A DNA stretch of 64,000 nt. Origin: Brienomyrus brachyistius. Its lineage: Eukaryota > Chordata > Actinopteri > Osteoglossiformes > Mormyridae. Position 1 is the first letter of the stretch. Every line of letters begins with the position of its first letter. The stretch spans positions 4,109,832 to 4,173,831 of the forward strand of contig NC_064538.1 of NCBI RefSeq assembly GCF_023856365.1, written 5' to 3'. The translations under genes were made by a program, and so were the position numbers. The notes beneath the pieces were generated by a model. The model searched no databases. It was not told the origin of the DNA and was given only the letters and a program-made list of their open reading frames with translations. Shown piece after piece: positions 52,001 to 64,000 of the stretch.

Positions 52001-54594
52001 TCTGAGGTATGAGAGAGACGCTGATGGGTCCGGTGATCCGTAAAAGCTCGATTCGCGAGGGGGCGTGTGGGCCGGGCCTCGACTGGACCTCCAGGTGTTC
52101 CTGTGGGGCCATGTGCAGCCCCCCCCCAGCTGATTTCAGTCTACTGCCCTCCTTTGTAATTACTGAAGGGGTCTGACATCGGCATGAAACGCACGTAACC
52201 GTGGACACACACCCGACCGGGGAGAGGCGCCGAACTCCGGCATATATTTCTTCTTTCCTCCGGCACGGTAGCATTTGAACAGCGAGGAGCAGAGCTGCAA
52301 ATATTTCAAATGGATGGGCGGTATGGAAAACCGACGCAGAACCCATGGAGCGGGATGCCGCCCCAGTGTGGGGGTGCAGATCCCAGCCCCCAGCCCCCCA
52401 GGCCTTGACCCCACAGCGTGGGATGTTTAAAATGGAGTTTGAGAGCTGAGATCTCCGCAGAGGCTCACAATGGTGTCCTAAGGGCAAGGCAGATGGGCAG
52501 GCCAGGGATCTTTGGTGGATGGTGCAGGGCTCCATTGGACGCCCCTTAGGGGTGTCCAAACGAGCCCTGCACCATTCACCACATATCCTACTTCTATTGT
52601 AAATCACACCATTGATCTATAAGAAGAAAAAATGACAGAAATAAAAATGTGTGGTGAACCTTTATGATCCGTGCCGCCATGTTTGCTCGCTCCACCCCAG
52701 CACTGGGTGGGTGGGGTGAGGCAGAAGCGGGACAGGAGTTAAGGTGGACGGCTTATGAGGAGATGCAACATCCCAGGAACCCCCCACCCAGTGTTCAGGG
52801 CGGGGGCTGCCAGTCTGGCTTTGCTTTGGGCACAATTGGGTCGTGTCAGGTGATTGAAATTCACCCCGCCTTTCTTAAAGCGCCCCCACCACACTCTGCT
52901 CTGAAAACGATACCCTCAGAAAGCCAGAGGTCCGTTTCTCAGAGGCCTGTGCGATTCTGCTCGGGGTGCAGGCGCCCATGTCACCTACAGGTCCCTCTCA
53001 CTCCTCTTCGGGTGGCTTTGGATAGTGAAGCTCCCAGCCGCCCCCGCCAACCACGCCCCCCACCCCCTGCCCCCCGCCCCCCTGACTGGCACGTCCCCAG
53101 ACTCCTTGTGTGGTACCGAAACCGTAGCTTTTCATCCCGCCGCCATCAGACGGCGAGCTGCTTAGATGTCCCCCTTCTCTTTAGCTAACAAGGCGCCTCC
53201 GGCTCAGTGACACTGCAAGCAGTGACCCTAAGAGGGGGAGTGGCTAATTCCCCACAGGCCCTGCCCTCCACGGGCACTAAGCAGGGATGGAGACTTTAAG
53301 CTGCCCTATCATTTCAAAAAACCCGTTTCACACTCTAAAATGGACGTCCGATTAGCTAAATCGCTGGTGTACTTTTGTCCGAAAAGTGCTGCTCAAACAG
53401 CAGTGAAAGGCTGCCTGTTATTAGAGTAAAAATGAAGGCTTTGCGGGGAGAAAAAAAAAAAAAAAGGAAAAGAAAATGTTGATTTAGTCGCCGTCCAGCA
53501 TCTCAGCGTGATACTGGGCCCTAATTAATCCCATAACTACCCTGCAGAATGTGCAGCCTGGACCGGCTTCGTCAGAAGTCCTCACTGCTGCGATATCTCC
53601 GCACACATCAGCTGAAAGTGTTGGTGAGGGCACTTATTTCCCCCCCCCTTTTACGAGCCTCCTTAAGATGGCCCACGGCTCGCAGCCTTCCTTTCCATCT
53701 CCCAGGAGTGTTTCCTGTCCGTCTCGGCTTACGTGTAAAGGAGCGCGCGGTAATCAGATCTCAGCGGTCAGTGATTGTCCCCCGCGGTGGATCTCATATT
53801 TTCAAGCTGACCGTTTTACTGCAGAATCTGTAAAATAATTCCCCCCCCCCGCCGTCCTTGGTCAGTGTCAGTAAATAGCGCTGTCATCAAAGTGTCTCCG
53901 CGCGGTAATCTTAGACACAGCGGGGTGGTGGTTGGGGGGAGGGGGTTAGTGGTCTTTAAGCAGGGACGTAACGTGAACGTGCCCCCGCATCCCAACCCAC
54001 GGCTAGTGGCCCCCCCCACCTGGCCCCCGCGCAACCACAAACAAACAGTCGTGTGTATAGCCACGGCGACCGCAGTATCATGCCGGTGGCCAGTGGGCTG
54101 TCTGTGTGAAGGACCCGACTCCCGCCACACAGGGGCGCTGTGCTTGGCGTGTGCGGCCCACAAAGCTCCTATTCCCTGTAGATTCGGCCACACTCTCCTT
54201 CCAAGCTGCTCCTTCAAGTCCGTTTAATGCGAGGCTCGCTATCAGATGCGCTGGTTTGGGGTTTCAGCGCCCCCTTGTCCCACCTTCCTCCTCTTCATTC
54301 ATCCCCTCTTCCTGTGAGCTGAAAGTCAAGCTTTCCTTTACAAAACCCCGTGCCCTTATCTGGGCGACCTCGCGACCCCCTCCCCCCTTCTGTGCTGGGC
54401 AGGCGCTCCCGGCACGAGGGACCTGAATCCCCCCCCTCCGCCCCCCCCCGGATCACCTCTGCCTGCCACTGGATCAGCACCGGGCCCCGGGGCCTCCTCA
54501 GCCACCCTCTGTCTCCCAGACGCCGCCTCTGGGCCAGGCTGCGGCCTCAAGTTTTACTTACAGACATTCCCGTCCACTTCAGGTTTTTTGCACT

Positions 54595-54725
54595 TTAAAA
54601 TGGCTGGATGGTTTTTATCTCAGGCGGCACATGTTACACACCAAGCTGAAGACCACCAGAGCAGGGAGCCTGGGGCTCGAACCCACAACCGGCCGGTGAT
54701 GAGGCCTTGCATCCTTCAGGTGAAC
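54595..54725 (-). mobile_element. tRNA-derived SINE fragment, minus orientation
   Basis: Minus strand: AGGATGCAAGGCCTCATCAC, CGGCCGGTTGTGGGTTCGAG and CCCC give a recognisable B box (GGTTGTGGGTTCGAGCCCC). The remainder is not tRNA-like. Confidence 0.55.
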
Positions 54726-55147
54726 AGAAGGGCCGTTACAAAGAGTCATTGCTTTTATACTAAGGTGTGGCAATACTTATAATTTTATGTATAAATAATG
54801 GGTTTTTTTAAGCCAAAAATTTAGCAGTAAGTCTCAGACTGCTGTTATGTCTCGACGCATCTTTTCAATCAAGACACACAATGCACGGGATTTAAGTATT
54901 TTTAATGCACAGTGCTGGAGACGTATGTCACGGCTGCAGTGACTAGACCCGTTGTCACCCTTTCTAAGCAGACCTGGGCTGTGTCTAAACCCCCCTGGGG
55001 GGGTTGGCCCTACAGCAGACAGGCCCTGGGGAAGAGATCTGGCCACGGTGGGTGGCCCTGCTGCCTTGTAAGGTATTACACGACCCTGCCCAGTGGAGAA
55101 TTCAATCACTTTCTGTGCGTGGAGCCCCTTTGCTGATATGATCACAT

Positions 55148-57169
55148 AGGGGGCTACCGTCGGGGTGCCTCTCTCTTTAAGGGGGCTACTGTCGGGGTGC
55201 CTCTCTCTTTAAGGGGCTACTGTTGGGGTGCCTCTCTCTTTAAGGGGGCTACTGTCGGGGTGCCTCTCTCTTTAAGGGGCTACCGTCGGGGTGCCTCTCT
55301 CTTTAAGGGGGCTACTGTCGGGGTGCCTCTCTCTTTAAGGGGCTACTGTCGGGGTGCCTCTCTCTTTAAGGGGCTACTGTCGGGGTGCCTCTCTCTTTAA
55401 GGGGGCTACCGTCGGGGTGCCTCTCTCTTTAAGGGGCTACTGTTGGGGTGCCTCTCTCTTTAAGGGGCTACCGTCGGGGTGCCTCTCTCTTTAAAGGGGG
55501 CTACCGTCGGGGTGCCTCTCTCTTTAAGGGGGCTACCGTCGGGGTGCCTCTCTCTTTAAGGGGCTACCGTCGGGGTGCCTCTCTCTTTAAGGGGCTACTG
55601 TTGGGGTGCCTCTCTCTTTAAAGGGGGCTACCGTCGGGGTGCCTCTCTCTTTAAGGGGGCTACCGTCGGGGTGCCTCTCTCTTTAAGGGGCTACTGTCAG
55701 GGTGCCTCTCTCTTTAAGGGGCTACTGTCGGGGTGCCTCTCTCTTTAAGGGGGCTACCGTCGGGGTGCCTCTCTCTTTAAGGGGGCTACTGTCGGGGTGC
55801 CTCTCTCTTTATGGGGCTACCGTCGGGGTGCCTCTCTCTTTAAGGGGGCTACTGTCGGGGTGCCTCTCTCTTTAAGGGGCTACTGTCGGGGTGCCTCTCT
55901 CTTTAAGGGGCTACCGTCGGGGTGCCTCTCTCTTTAAGGGGGCTACTGTCGGGGTGCCTCTCTCTTTAAGGGGCTACCGTCGGGGTGCCTCTCTCTTTAA
56001 AGGGGGCTACCGTCGGGGTGCCTCTCTCTTTAAGGGGGCTACCGTCGGGGTGCCTCTCTCTTTAAGGGGCTACTGTCGGGGTGCCTCTCTCTTTAAGGGG
56101 CTACTGTTGGGGTGCCTCTCTCTTTAAGGGGGCTACTGTCGGGGTGCCTCTCTCTTTAAGGGGCTACCGTCGGGGTGCCTCTCTCTTTAAGGGGGCTACT
56201 GTCGGGGTGCCTCTCTCTTTAAGGGGCTACTGTCGGGGTGCCTCTCTCTTTAAGGGGCTACTGTCGGGGTGCCTCTCTCTTTAAAGGGGGCTACCGTCGG
56301 GGTGCCTCTCTCTTTAAAGGGGGCTACCGTCGGGGTGCCTCTCTCTTTAAGGGGGCTACCGTCGGGGTGCCTCTCTCTTTAAGGGGCTACTGTTGGGGTG
56401 CCTCTCTCTTTAAGGGGCTACCGTCGGGGTGCCTCTCTCTTTAAAGGGGGCTACCGTCGGGGTGCCTCTCTCTTTAAGGGGGCTACCGTCGGGGTGCCTC
56501 TCTCTTTAAGGGGCTACCGTCGGGGTGCCTCTCTCTTTAAGGGGCTACCGTCGGGGTGCCTCTCTCTTTAAGGGGGCTACTGTCGGGGTGCCTCTCTCTT
56601 TAAAGGGGGCTACCGTCGGGGTGCCTCTCTCTTTAAGGGGGCTACCGTCGGGATGCCTCTCTCTTTAAGGGGCTACTGTTGGGGTGCCTCTCTCTTTAAG
56701 GGGCTACCGTCGGGGTGCCTCTCTCTTTAAAGGGGGCTACCGTCGGGGTGCCTCTCTCTTTAAGGGGGCTACCGTCGGGGTGCCTCTCTCTTTAAGGGGC
56801 TACTGTCGGGGTGCCTCTCTCTTTAAGGGGGCTACCGTCGGGGTGCCTCTCTCTTTAAGGGGGCTACTGTCGGGGTGCCTCTCTCTTTAAGGGGCTACCG
56901 TCGGGGTGCCTCTCTCTTTAAGGGGGCTACTGTCGGGGTGCCTCTCTCTTTAAGGGGCTACTGTCGGGGTGCCTCTCTCTTTAAGGGGCTACCGTCGTGG
57001 TGCCTCTCTCTTTAAGGGGGCTACCGTCGGGGTGCCTCTCTCTTTAAGGGGGCTACCGTCGGGGTGCCTCTCTCTTTAAGGGGTTACTGTCGGGGTGCCT
57101 CTGTCTTTAAGGGGCTACCGTCGGGGTGCCTCTCTCTTTAAGAGGGTATTGTCGTAGTGCCTCACTTTT
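55148..57169. repeat. Large minisatellite, 31-33 bp unit, about 64 copies, higher-order structure
   Basis: The unit is GGGGCTACYGTYGGGGTGCC followed by TCTCTCTTTAA (31 bp). Variants carry one extra G (32 bp) or an extra A and G (33 bp), and T/C at two sites. The 33-bp unit is nearly always followed by the 32-bp CTACCG unit, and this block recurs about eight times, so multi-unit blocks were amplified. Units at the ends are more diverged (55148, and after 57060). Open frames with repeated PLSLRGY are artefacts. Confidence 0.97.
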
Positions 57170-57170
57170 T

Positions 57171-57345
57171 AACACACATGCACTGTGCCACATTAGACAC
57201 ATGCACTGTTCCGCATTACACACACATGCACTGTTCCGCATTACACACACATGCACTGTGCCATATTAGACACACATGCACTGTGCCGCATTACACACAC
57301 ATGCACTGCGCCCCATTACACACACATGCACTGCGCCGCATTTCT
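57171..57345. repeat. Minisatellite, about 25-26 bp unit, seven copies
   Basis: The unit ACACACATGCACTGTKCCGC plus ATTACA abuts the 31-bp minisatellite directly. The two arrays are unrelated in sequence. Confidence 0.92.
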
Positions 57346-58002
57346 TTAGGCATTTTTCGTGTTTCCCGAGGCTGCCTGATTCTGGCAGTGGGGGGTCACA
57401 ATAGGTGGGTGGCATCAGGACAACCTTGATGGAGGGAATGCTGGAGAGGGAGTGTGGGGGAGGGGTGCGGAGGCAGTCAGGGAAAGAATAGCCCTGCTCC
57501 CGCCCTTTCTCCCCCTCCCTCGCTCTCTCACCCTGGACACCGCGGAGGACGTGCAGTGGATAGTGTCCGGGCTGGACTTCCTCCTTCCCTGTGCAGCCCC
57601 TTTGTCAGGGAGCCTCACAGGTGCCCCGGATCCATATTCATATCCTGATCGCATTCAGATAGCGGCCCGGGATCCCCACGGACCGGCACCTGGCCCTCTG
57701 GCCCACGGACGCCCACACAATGCCTGTTGTTTTCTGCCCGCATTCCTCTCCACCCCCCACATTCTTCTCAGCGCTGGGGTCGATGTCGTCGATATACGGG
57801 ACCTGGGGTGGGGGGGTTTCACTCTCTCGTTTGGCCAGCGGGATTTGGGACGGCAGCCGCGTATCCAAGGGAAATAGAAACCAAGACAAAAGACACAAAC
57901 AGACAAACTTCTCCTGTCCGATGGTCACATGTAGCTTCTTCGGCAAACTGCTTTTGAATTTATTTTTAAAATTCACATTCTAGAATGGACTTCAGAATGT
58001 AA

Positions 58003-58022
58003 CCCCCCCCCCCCCCCCCCCC
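58003..58022. repeat. Poly-C tract, about 20 bp
   Basis: An uninterrupted C-run. A G-run of similar length lies 300 bp away (58321-58340). Confidence 0.95.
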
Positions 58023-58320
58023 GGATGAATGACAGGATGTATGCAGAGCAACCCAGACAGATAGTGATGATGTGTGTGGCTGGGCACCACTTCTCCAAGC
58101 CAGTCGAGCGTGAACTGGCAGCTACCTCAGTTTCTGTACAGAATCCTCTCCAAGTCCCCCCACCCCCCCCACCCCCACCCCAACCTGATCTCCTAGGGTA
58201 CGAGCTGACTTCTTGCCCTTTGACCTTTCTAAGAAGGCTCTCACGTTGCTTAGCTCGTGTTGCTAACTGCTCCGGTATAACCCAGAGTGGGCAAAACAGA
58301 TATGATAGTCTTCCAGGATG

Positions 58321-58340
58321 GGGGGGGGGGGGGGGGGGGG
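58321..58340. repeat. Poly-G tract, about 20 bp
   Basis: An uninterrupted G-run, one of the longest in the window. An A-run follows at 58421-58440. Confidence 0.95.
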
Positions 58341-61300
58341 GCTTTGAGGACCAGGAACAATGATGCACTTATGCAGACCTTCCCATAGCCCAGCCGACTG
58401 AAAGTACATGAGGGAGTTGTAAAAAAAAAAAAAAAAAAAACAGAGGAGAGTAACACATTTCGAAGCCGAATTTGACAAGTAATCACTGGTTGAGGGATGT
58501 TGGAAATAGCATCCATTTAGGCTAATCCGCGGCTCGTATTCTGGTGACGGTAATTGTCGAGATTACGCCGGAGCTAATCTAAAGCTGTGCCTTTGTGCAG
58601 TGCCGCGGAGGCATCCGCGGTGCGCACAGTACAGGATGCCATTACTTAGAAATAAGCTACAATTTGGTTGTCACAAGGCTGCCTATAATCTAGCTCTCAA
58701 TCTTCAGCTTCAGCGGCTCGCTGGGACTGCGGGCCGCGGCCGGGCCCTTACGGCGAGCGGGAGGTAAGAATAGGGGAGCCTGAGAGCTAATTGAAAGCTG
58801 ATTCCTGTCAGGCCTGCTTTCTGCTACAGACAGAAGGGACATTGTGTCCTCCGGAGCTTGAGTGTGGCCTCCGCTACTGCCAGAAACCCACCTTTTTATC
58901 CCTGAGACAAAACAGACCCCCTTTCCCCAATGCCCCCCTCCCCAGCCATCACCCTATCCACCTCCTCCTCTGTTGGACCTATCCATGGCCGATGAAAAGA
59001 GATATATTAGTCCGGGTAATTTTGGGCAAGAGATAACCGTCAGACAAAATGAAAAACACTGTCTATCTCTTGGGCTGGGGACTCTAACTATGTCAAAACT
59101 ACAACTTTAGGACTCAACAGTCCTTGGCAGTGAAGGCTGACCTCCTGAATGCACACCCCCCATCCCGCCCCCCGGGCCCACCACACGCAGCCTGGGACTG
59201 CAGGTCCCCATTCCTGGCCAACAGCAATCGCCTGGCTGACCTTCAGCTATCCCGTCTGCAGTCACGGGTTCGGCTCATCTTTTCCAATATGGCCTCCTAA
59301 AATCTGCTGTCATGTTAATTCATCTTACGGCTGTAGGGAAGCGGGAGCTAATTAAGCGGGGTCTTGTCTTCCCTGTCACCGTCACTGCCCTCTGTGTTGC
59401 TCCCCCTGCCCTGGGTCTAGGGTTGTTAACAGAAGTCTGATAGTCTTGCACCTGAAACACAGGATGAGTGAGATGCTATGCTGATGGTGCCCAAAAAAGA
59501 GAATGTCAAGTAGAAGGAAAAAAGGAAGGTTTACATCTAGCCCTGTGTCTGAAATGGTGGATTGGTGAACTGGGGAAATATATCAGATGCAAACGAATAA
59601 AATTGAAGGACTGCATGACTTAGCAATAAAACTGCCGCAAAACTGTATGACTAGCGGATTTGTGCATCTTGCTCTCAACCATAGCGTACCTAACTCCCAC
59701 TAGCGCCTTTCATATTTAATAAAGCCATTTTTGTTACTTTAAAATGATATTTTCTTTTTAATAAATTTTACTGAAATCGACGGGGGTTTTGCCGAAGGGT
59801 TATCATCCCAGTTTGAAGAGACAGGCTAATCTCTTCCAGATGCGAAGAGTCGGGGGGAAAATGACAGATTTACTCTGTTCTTAAACACACAAGATGGTCT
59901 CAGCCGGGTCAATTGTCAGGGGAGCCTGGTTAGAAGGTTTCCTGTCGCTGGAGAACCCGAAAACAGCACTCTGCCTCCCTCCCCTCTCCCTCTCTTTCAG
60001 AAAGCGCTCATTAGCATTAGCATGTCGTGCATCGGCGGCTCCCCTCATTACCATGCAGCTCGGTGCGGCACGCGGGGCCTGAAAGGGAACCTGGGGCCGA
60101 TTCAGAGCGGAGCGTGCATTGGCATGCCGCGACTACGCTCCGCGGCGAGTGGGGCCCGGTGGAACGGGCCTCCTCTCCAGCTGAGCAAGGAGCGCAAGGG
60201 GTGACCCCTCTCCCGAGGGCCTGCTTTGAGAGGCTCCGGGGGAGGGGGGGGTGGGGGGCTGCACTTATTTGCCACGTTGACTCTCTCTCACGCTAAAAAC
60301 CCCTGAATCCCACGAGAGGTAGTCGGCTAGCTGGCGCATGACTCAGTTAAAGGAGCCACCTATCCTCTATCGGGCGTAAACAGAACCTGGGGCTGTTGTC
60401 GGACAGGCCAAGGCAAGAGGCATCCACCTCCCCTCTCTGTACGGGGGGGGGGGGGGGGGCACGGGGTAGGCCAAACCACAAGCTGGCGTCACTGCCGTTA
60501 AACCCCATCATGCACCAATCTGCCGGCCAATTTCTAACGCCGTCGGAGATCAGGCACTGGATCATTTTTTTCAATAAAAAATATTAGGTCATCGCTGTTT
60601 AAACCCGATACCGTCGACGAGCAAACGAAGATGGACGGCTTGAAAAGTATTAAGCCTGTCCTGCTGGATTCTGGGAAACCCCCCTTCCTTTGGCACTCCG
60701 TCCCATTTCAATTCTGCCCGCACGCTCATCGATTTCGCGATAATTCCTCAGCAAAGCCAGAAGCTGGCTAACTCTCTCTCTCTCGCTCTCTCTCTCTCTG
60801 TGGGTCAGCACACGTTATGATTTCATTTTCCACCAGCGACATTTTACAATCCAGCTGAACCCTACACATTTTTTTTTACTATTTTTTTTTTCATTGTTTT
60901 CAGTAACATTGAGCCAAAATGTGAAATATTCATTTTTTTTTCATTTATGTCCCTTTTTAAAAATATTGGCTCTGATAAAAAAAATGCTGCGACAGAGTTT
61001 TGGGCCAGGGGGGGCGTCATTGTTGTAAAACTGCCATTTTTGGGGCAGGGGTAATGGGGGGCGGGTGGCTCAGGTGTGTTACATCCCGCATATAAAGGTT
61101 GCGTGGGCGGGGCTATTTTACAGCATGTGCCTGGTGTTTCTCCCACAGCGTCTTAAAGACTCCACTCTGGCTTCACACTGGATTTATTTTAACGGAAAAC
61201 AACGTCGGAGAAGCAGCCAATCTGGCAGAGGGATCCCGACTCTCCTAAGGGAACGCGAGCCAGCAGCGGGACCACATCAGGCTTTGCGAATCTGTCCTCA

Positions 61301-61747
61301 CCCCGAATCCAGCTGAGCGCCGTCTCTGGCCCTGAAACTCACTCTGAAACAAATGCGTCACACATAAGCGAATGAGACACCGAATATTCATACTCACTGG
61401 CCGCCCCCGCAGATGCGTGAGGACGTTTTTAATATGATAATGGGGGGGTGATTTTCACAGTTTAAGGGGCCCTGCTGTGACCCATCCGTGCTTCTGAATG
61501 GGGCAGAAACTCACAACAAACTGACGAGGAGTCACACAAACGAAAAGGGAGGGAGTTAATGGGAGAGGTGGCAGAATGAGATCTATGCTTGAGACTCACT
61601 AGGGCTTCCTAATCTCCCCAGCCACAGACGGCCAGCCCTTCACAACTATATTCTGTTAGAAAACTATGTGATTTGAATCAACAGGTCATCTGTTGGAGGT
61701 TCGGTGTCCATAGTCTCATGCAGCCTCTCCAAAGTTGGCGTGTGCCA

Positions 61748-61830
61748 CCTCTCTTTCTCTCTCTCTCTCTCTCTTGCTCTCACTCCCTCTCTCTCTCCAT
61801 CTCTGTCTCCCTCTCTCCCCAGCTTGTTCT
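61748..61830. repeat. Pyrimidine-rich (CT)n tract
   Basis: Imperfect CT repeats. A shorter (CT)n tract is at 60772-60799. Confidence 0.9.
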
Positions 61831-64000
61831 CCCATTACCCATCTCTGCTAAAACCGCAACAACCTGAGCAAGCATCATGTCTGTTTAAGGGACTGGAAAC
61901 ATGGGAACATGGTGTTAAGGGGTCGAGATCTAATAGTGTGCCTGTGGACAGAGATTGCACCTCTGGACTTCACCCCCAGAGTATTTTCAAGGGGGGGGGG
62001 GGGCAGCAGTATGGTGGCCGCCGGGGTCATCTGAGTGTGGGAGTGAGGTCAGCACTGAGGTCAGTAACCTGAGTTGCATGCAGTGGCTTTACCCGTGGGG
62101 GGGGGGGGGGGGGGTCCTGGGTTGGGGCTCATCGCAAAAAAATAAACTGTGAGTAACACATAATCCACAGCAGCCCTGAGCACCAGTGGTCTGGGGCTAT
62201 GGAGGGTCTTAGGTCTGCCCGCTGGCCTTCCCTCCGCTTTGCCGTAAAGTTCTGTTTATCCGCACATGGGCAGAGCAGCGGGAGAATCGGCATGCCATGG
62301 GAAATCCCCCCCCTCCCCGTGCCGGGGCTCACCCACCCCAGTCAGGCATCATCCTGCTGCGTCGACATATCGACCGCACAACCATATCAACAGAAGACAA
62401 ACACGAGCCCCCGTAATGAGGAAATGGGGGACAATCTGGGAGGGGAGGCGGCAGGGTGGGGGGAACATGGGGTATAATTTTCCGCAATCAGCCCCTGGTT
62501 GAAGCTGCAATTACCCGAGGGTGCTCCGGCCCCCCCAGTGCTGCTGCTAGGCTGGTGTTGGGGGGCACGCATGTGTGACGGGCTTTACCCCCCCACCCAC
62601 AGTCACCCCCCACATGTCTTTATTGTGGCGAGTTAAGTAGGGGAGCTCTGAGCAGCAAATTCGATAATTCCTGAGCCTGGAAGGGGCCCGAGAGGAAAGC
62701 ACCCCTGGCAACCCCCCACAGGCTGCCCTCCTCTCGCCGGTATGGAGGGATGGGTGTCCCCTGCACTGCCTGACGGGGGCTCCTGAGAAAGGACACCTGT
62801 GACCCTGCCTGAAATTCTGGCTGTGTGTCATCCAACTGGATCCGGGGAATTTCAGAAATGCCTCCTTCGCCTTTTCCCAACGGGTCCGAAATGGGAAATT
62901 CCCAGGTCCCGATGTGAAAATAAATGTCATAAGACATTTGAAATCACGTCCAGCCCCTGCTGCCCCGAGACTCCGAGCCAGGAGAAAAGCTGGGTGCCGC
63001 TCCGATGGTGGAGGACTCTGAATTCCTCCAAGAAACGGGCAAAAGAAAAAAAAGGGGAGTGGGAGTTAGACGGGCAGGAACAGAGGAGGGTCTTTATCTG
63101 TGTGGCCCGAGCTTAGCGCTGCCTTTTCCCTGATAGCTAAAAGTAAGGTCTTGTTCTCCACTCGGGATATAAAAGGAAGTATGAAGTCTGATATGCCCCC
63201 CCGGGACGTCATTCAAATCCACACACGGTACCTCCTTCACCCTCCCCCCGCTCTTTGTTGTGTTTGCCCTTAACGCTCCGTGTCCCCCCCGCTCTCACAA
63301 TACTGCCTCAGCAACATCGGCAGGGCTCAGGTAGCTGCTTTTCCAAAAGGGCAAATATGGCCCAGGACACAATATACGATTCTGGTCAGACAGCAATAAA
63401 AAAGAGGCTTTTCACCTCTCATATATCTGAGGTTTCTCACCTTTAAAGCAGCCGGCCACTGAATTTCTCAGCCTCTAATGTTGCTCCAGTGGGGTTCGGA
63501 TGAAACCGTTTTAAAATCGATGTGATTCTGGATAAGATTCGCCTTTTTTCGGGGCCCTGTGTCCCTTCAGGGTGACGTCCTGCGGGTCAGTGACGTGATG
63601 CACCGGAGGAAAATGATGTCAAATTGGGCCGCACTCCTCGGAAGGATGCGTTAATCCTTCTTCTCCTTTTTTTTTAATATCATTTTGAACTTAAGTGAAA
63701 AGTAAATCTGGCCTCCAGGTGGTTCTGGAGTATCAGCAGTAGAAAGCGGAGCGAGGGATCTGATTGGCTGCTGGGATGGAGGCCGGTGGCTCAGAGCTGG
63801 GCGGGGTGAGGTTACATGTAAACCCATCCCTTTGCCCCCCACATCCGACATTCTGAGTTACACACGCAGAAAATTACAGTGTCGCATAAAGATGCAGAAT
63901 GCGGAATGCGTGTCAAGCAGCATTTTGCGGCCATCGGCAAGCCTGATCATTATGGGATGGCAGGAGGCGGGCATTAGGATTAAGGGACCAATCAGTGGCA

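Larger units (their letters stand above)
32479..64000 (-). other. prdm16: prdm16 intron 3 (continues beyond the window)
   Basis: No coding exon was recognised from exon 4 to the right edge, more than 31 kb. The exons for the start codon, the conserved FTPKEGSPY block and the N-terminal PR domain were searched for and not seen, so they lie further right. Mammalian PRDM16 also has very large introns here. Contents: six minisatellites or tandem repeats, SINE pieces, many poly-G/C tracts, a CpG pocket near 45.9 kb and unique-looking DNA that may hold enhancers (for example 35880-36060, 44820-46170 and 58500-58780). Confidence 0.75.

Noticed and set aside
55197..56890. Several open frames repeating PLSLRGY and GASLFKG
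   Set aside because: They arise from the 31-33 bp minisatellite. Unit-length changes break the frame every few copies and there is no start or splice context.
55148..57345. CRISPR-like array
   Set aside because: The units are directly tandem with no unique spacers, and the surroundings are vertebrate introns.
57760..57830. Minus-strand frame with VPYIDDIDPSAE after a CCAG, vaguely like the PVYIPEDIPIP block of an upstream prdm16 exon
   Set aside because: The similarity stops after a few residues. None of the following conserved FELRESSIPGAGLG sequence is present, and the continuation is Gly-rich non-coding sequence.

Overview
The window is vertebrate genomic DNA, most likely from a ray-finned fish. 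Two intron-rich genes lie head-to-tail on the minus strand. The fish call rests on a decayed Tc1/mariner copy, tRNA-derived SINEs, teleost-type interspersed repeats, a very high density of poly-G/poly-C tracts, and protein sequences that are fish-like versions of mammalian PRDM16 and TPRG1L.

Positions 1-3430 hold tprg1l (Mover), a presynaptic-vesicle protein with an hSac2-type domain. Six coding exons with correct GT/AG borders and matching phases give a complete 282-residue protein. A GC-rich presumptive promoter sits at about 3431-3710. Positions 3711-8133 have no gene and are probably the long 3' UTR of the next gene.

Positions 8134-32478 hold fourteen consecutive coding exons of prdm16. 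They correspond to mammalian exons 4-17 and encode 1152 residues: the C-terminal part of the PR/SET domain, seven N-terminal zinc fingers, the long central region with two CtBP-binding motifs, three C-terminal zinc fingers, an acidic region and the conserved C-terminus. Every junction was checked for splice sites and phase. The first exons, with the start codon and the N-terminal part of the PR domain, were not found and must lie to the right of the window. Positions 32479-64000 are therefore one very large intron (intron 3) rich in minisatellites.

The most interesting observations are these. (1) A GC-rich island inside intron 4 carries a candidate alternative first exon at 28519-28572. It is in phase with exon 5 and could encode a short prdm16 isoform with a broken PR domain. 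The methionine reported as the start of the mammalian short isoform is valine here. (2) A near-perfect inverted repeat with arms of about 100 bp lies just downstream of the exon 6 splice donor, and a diverged relative lies in intron 12. (3) A cluster of ETS, GATA and E-box sites in intron 3 resembles a blood/endothelial enhancer. (4) A 2-kb minisatellite of 31-33 bp units has higher-order structure, and a 30-bp minisatellite is open in several frames on both strands. (5) Poly-C and (TG)n tracts form or flank several splice acceptors. I see no new multi-gene system; the novelty is regulatory and structural.
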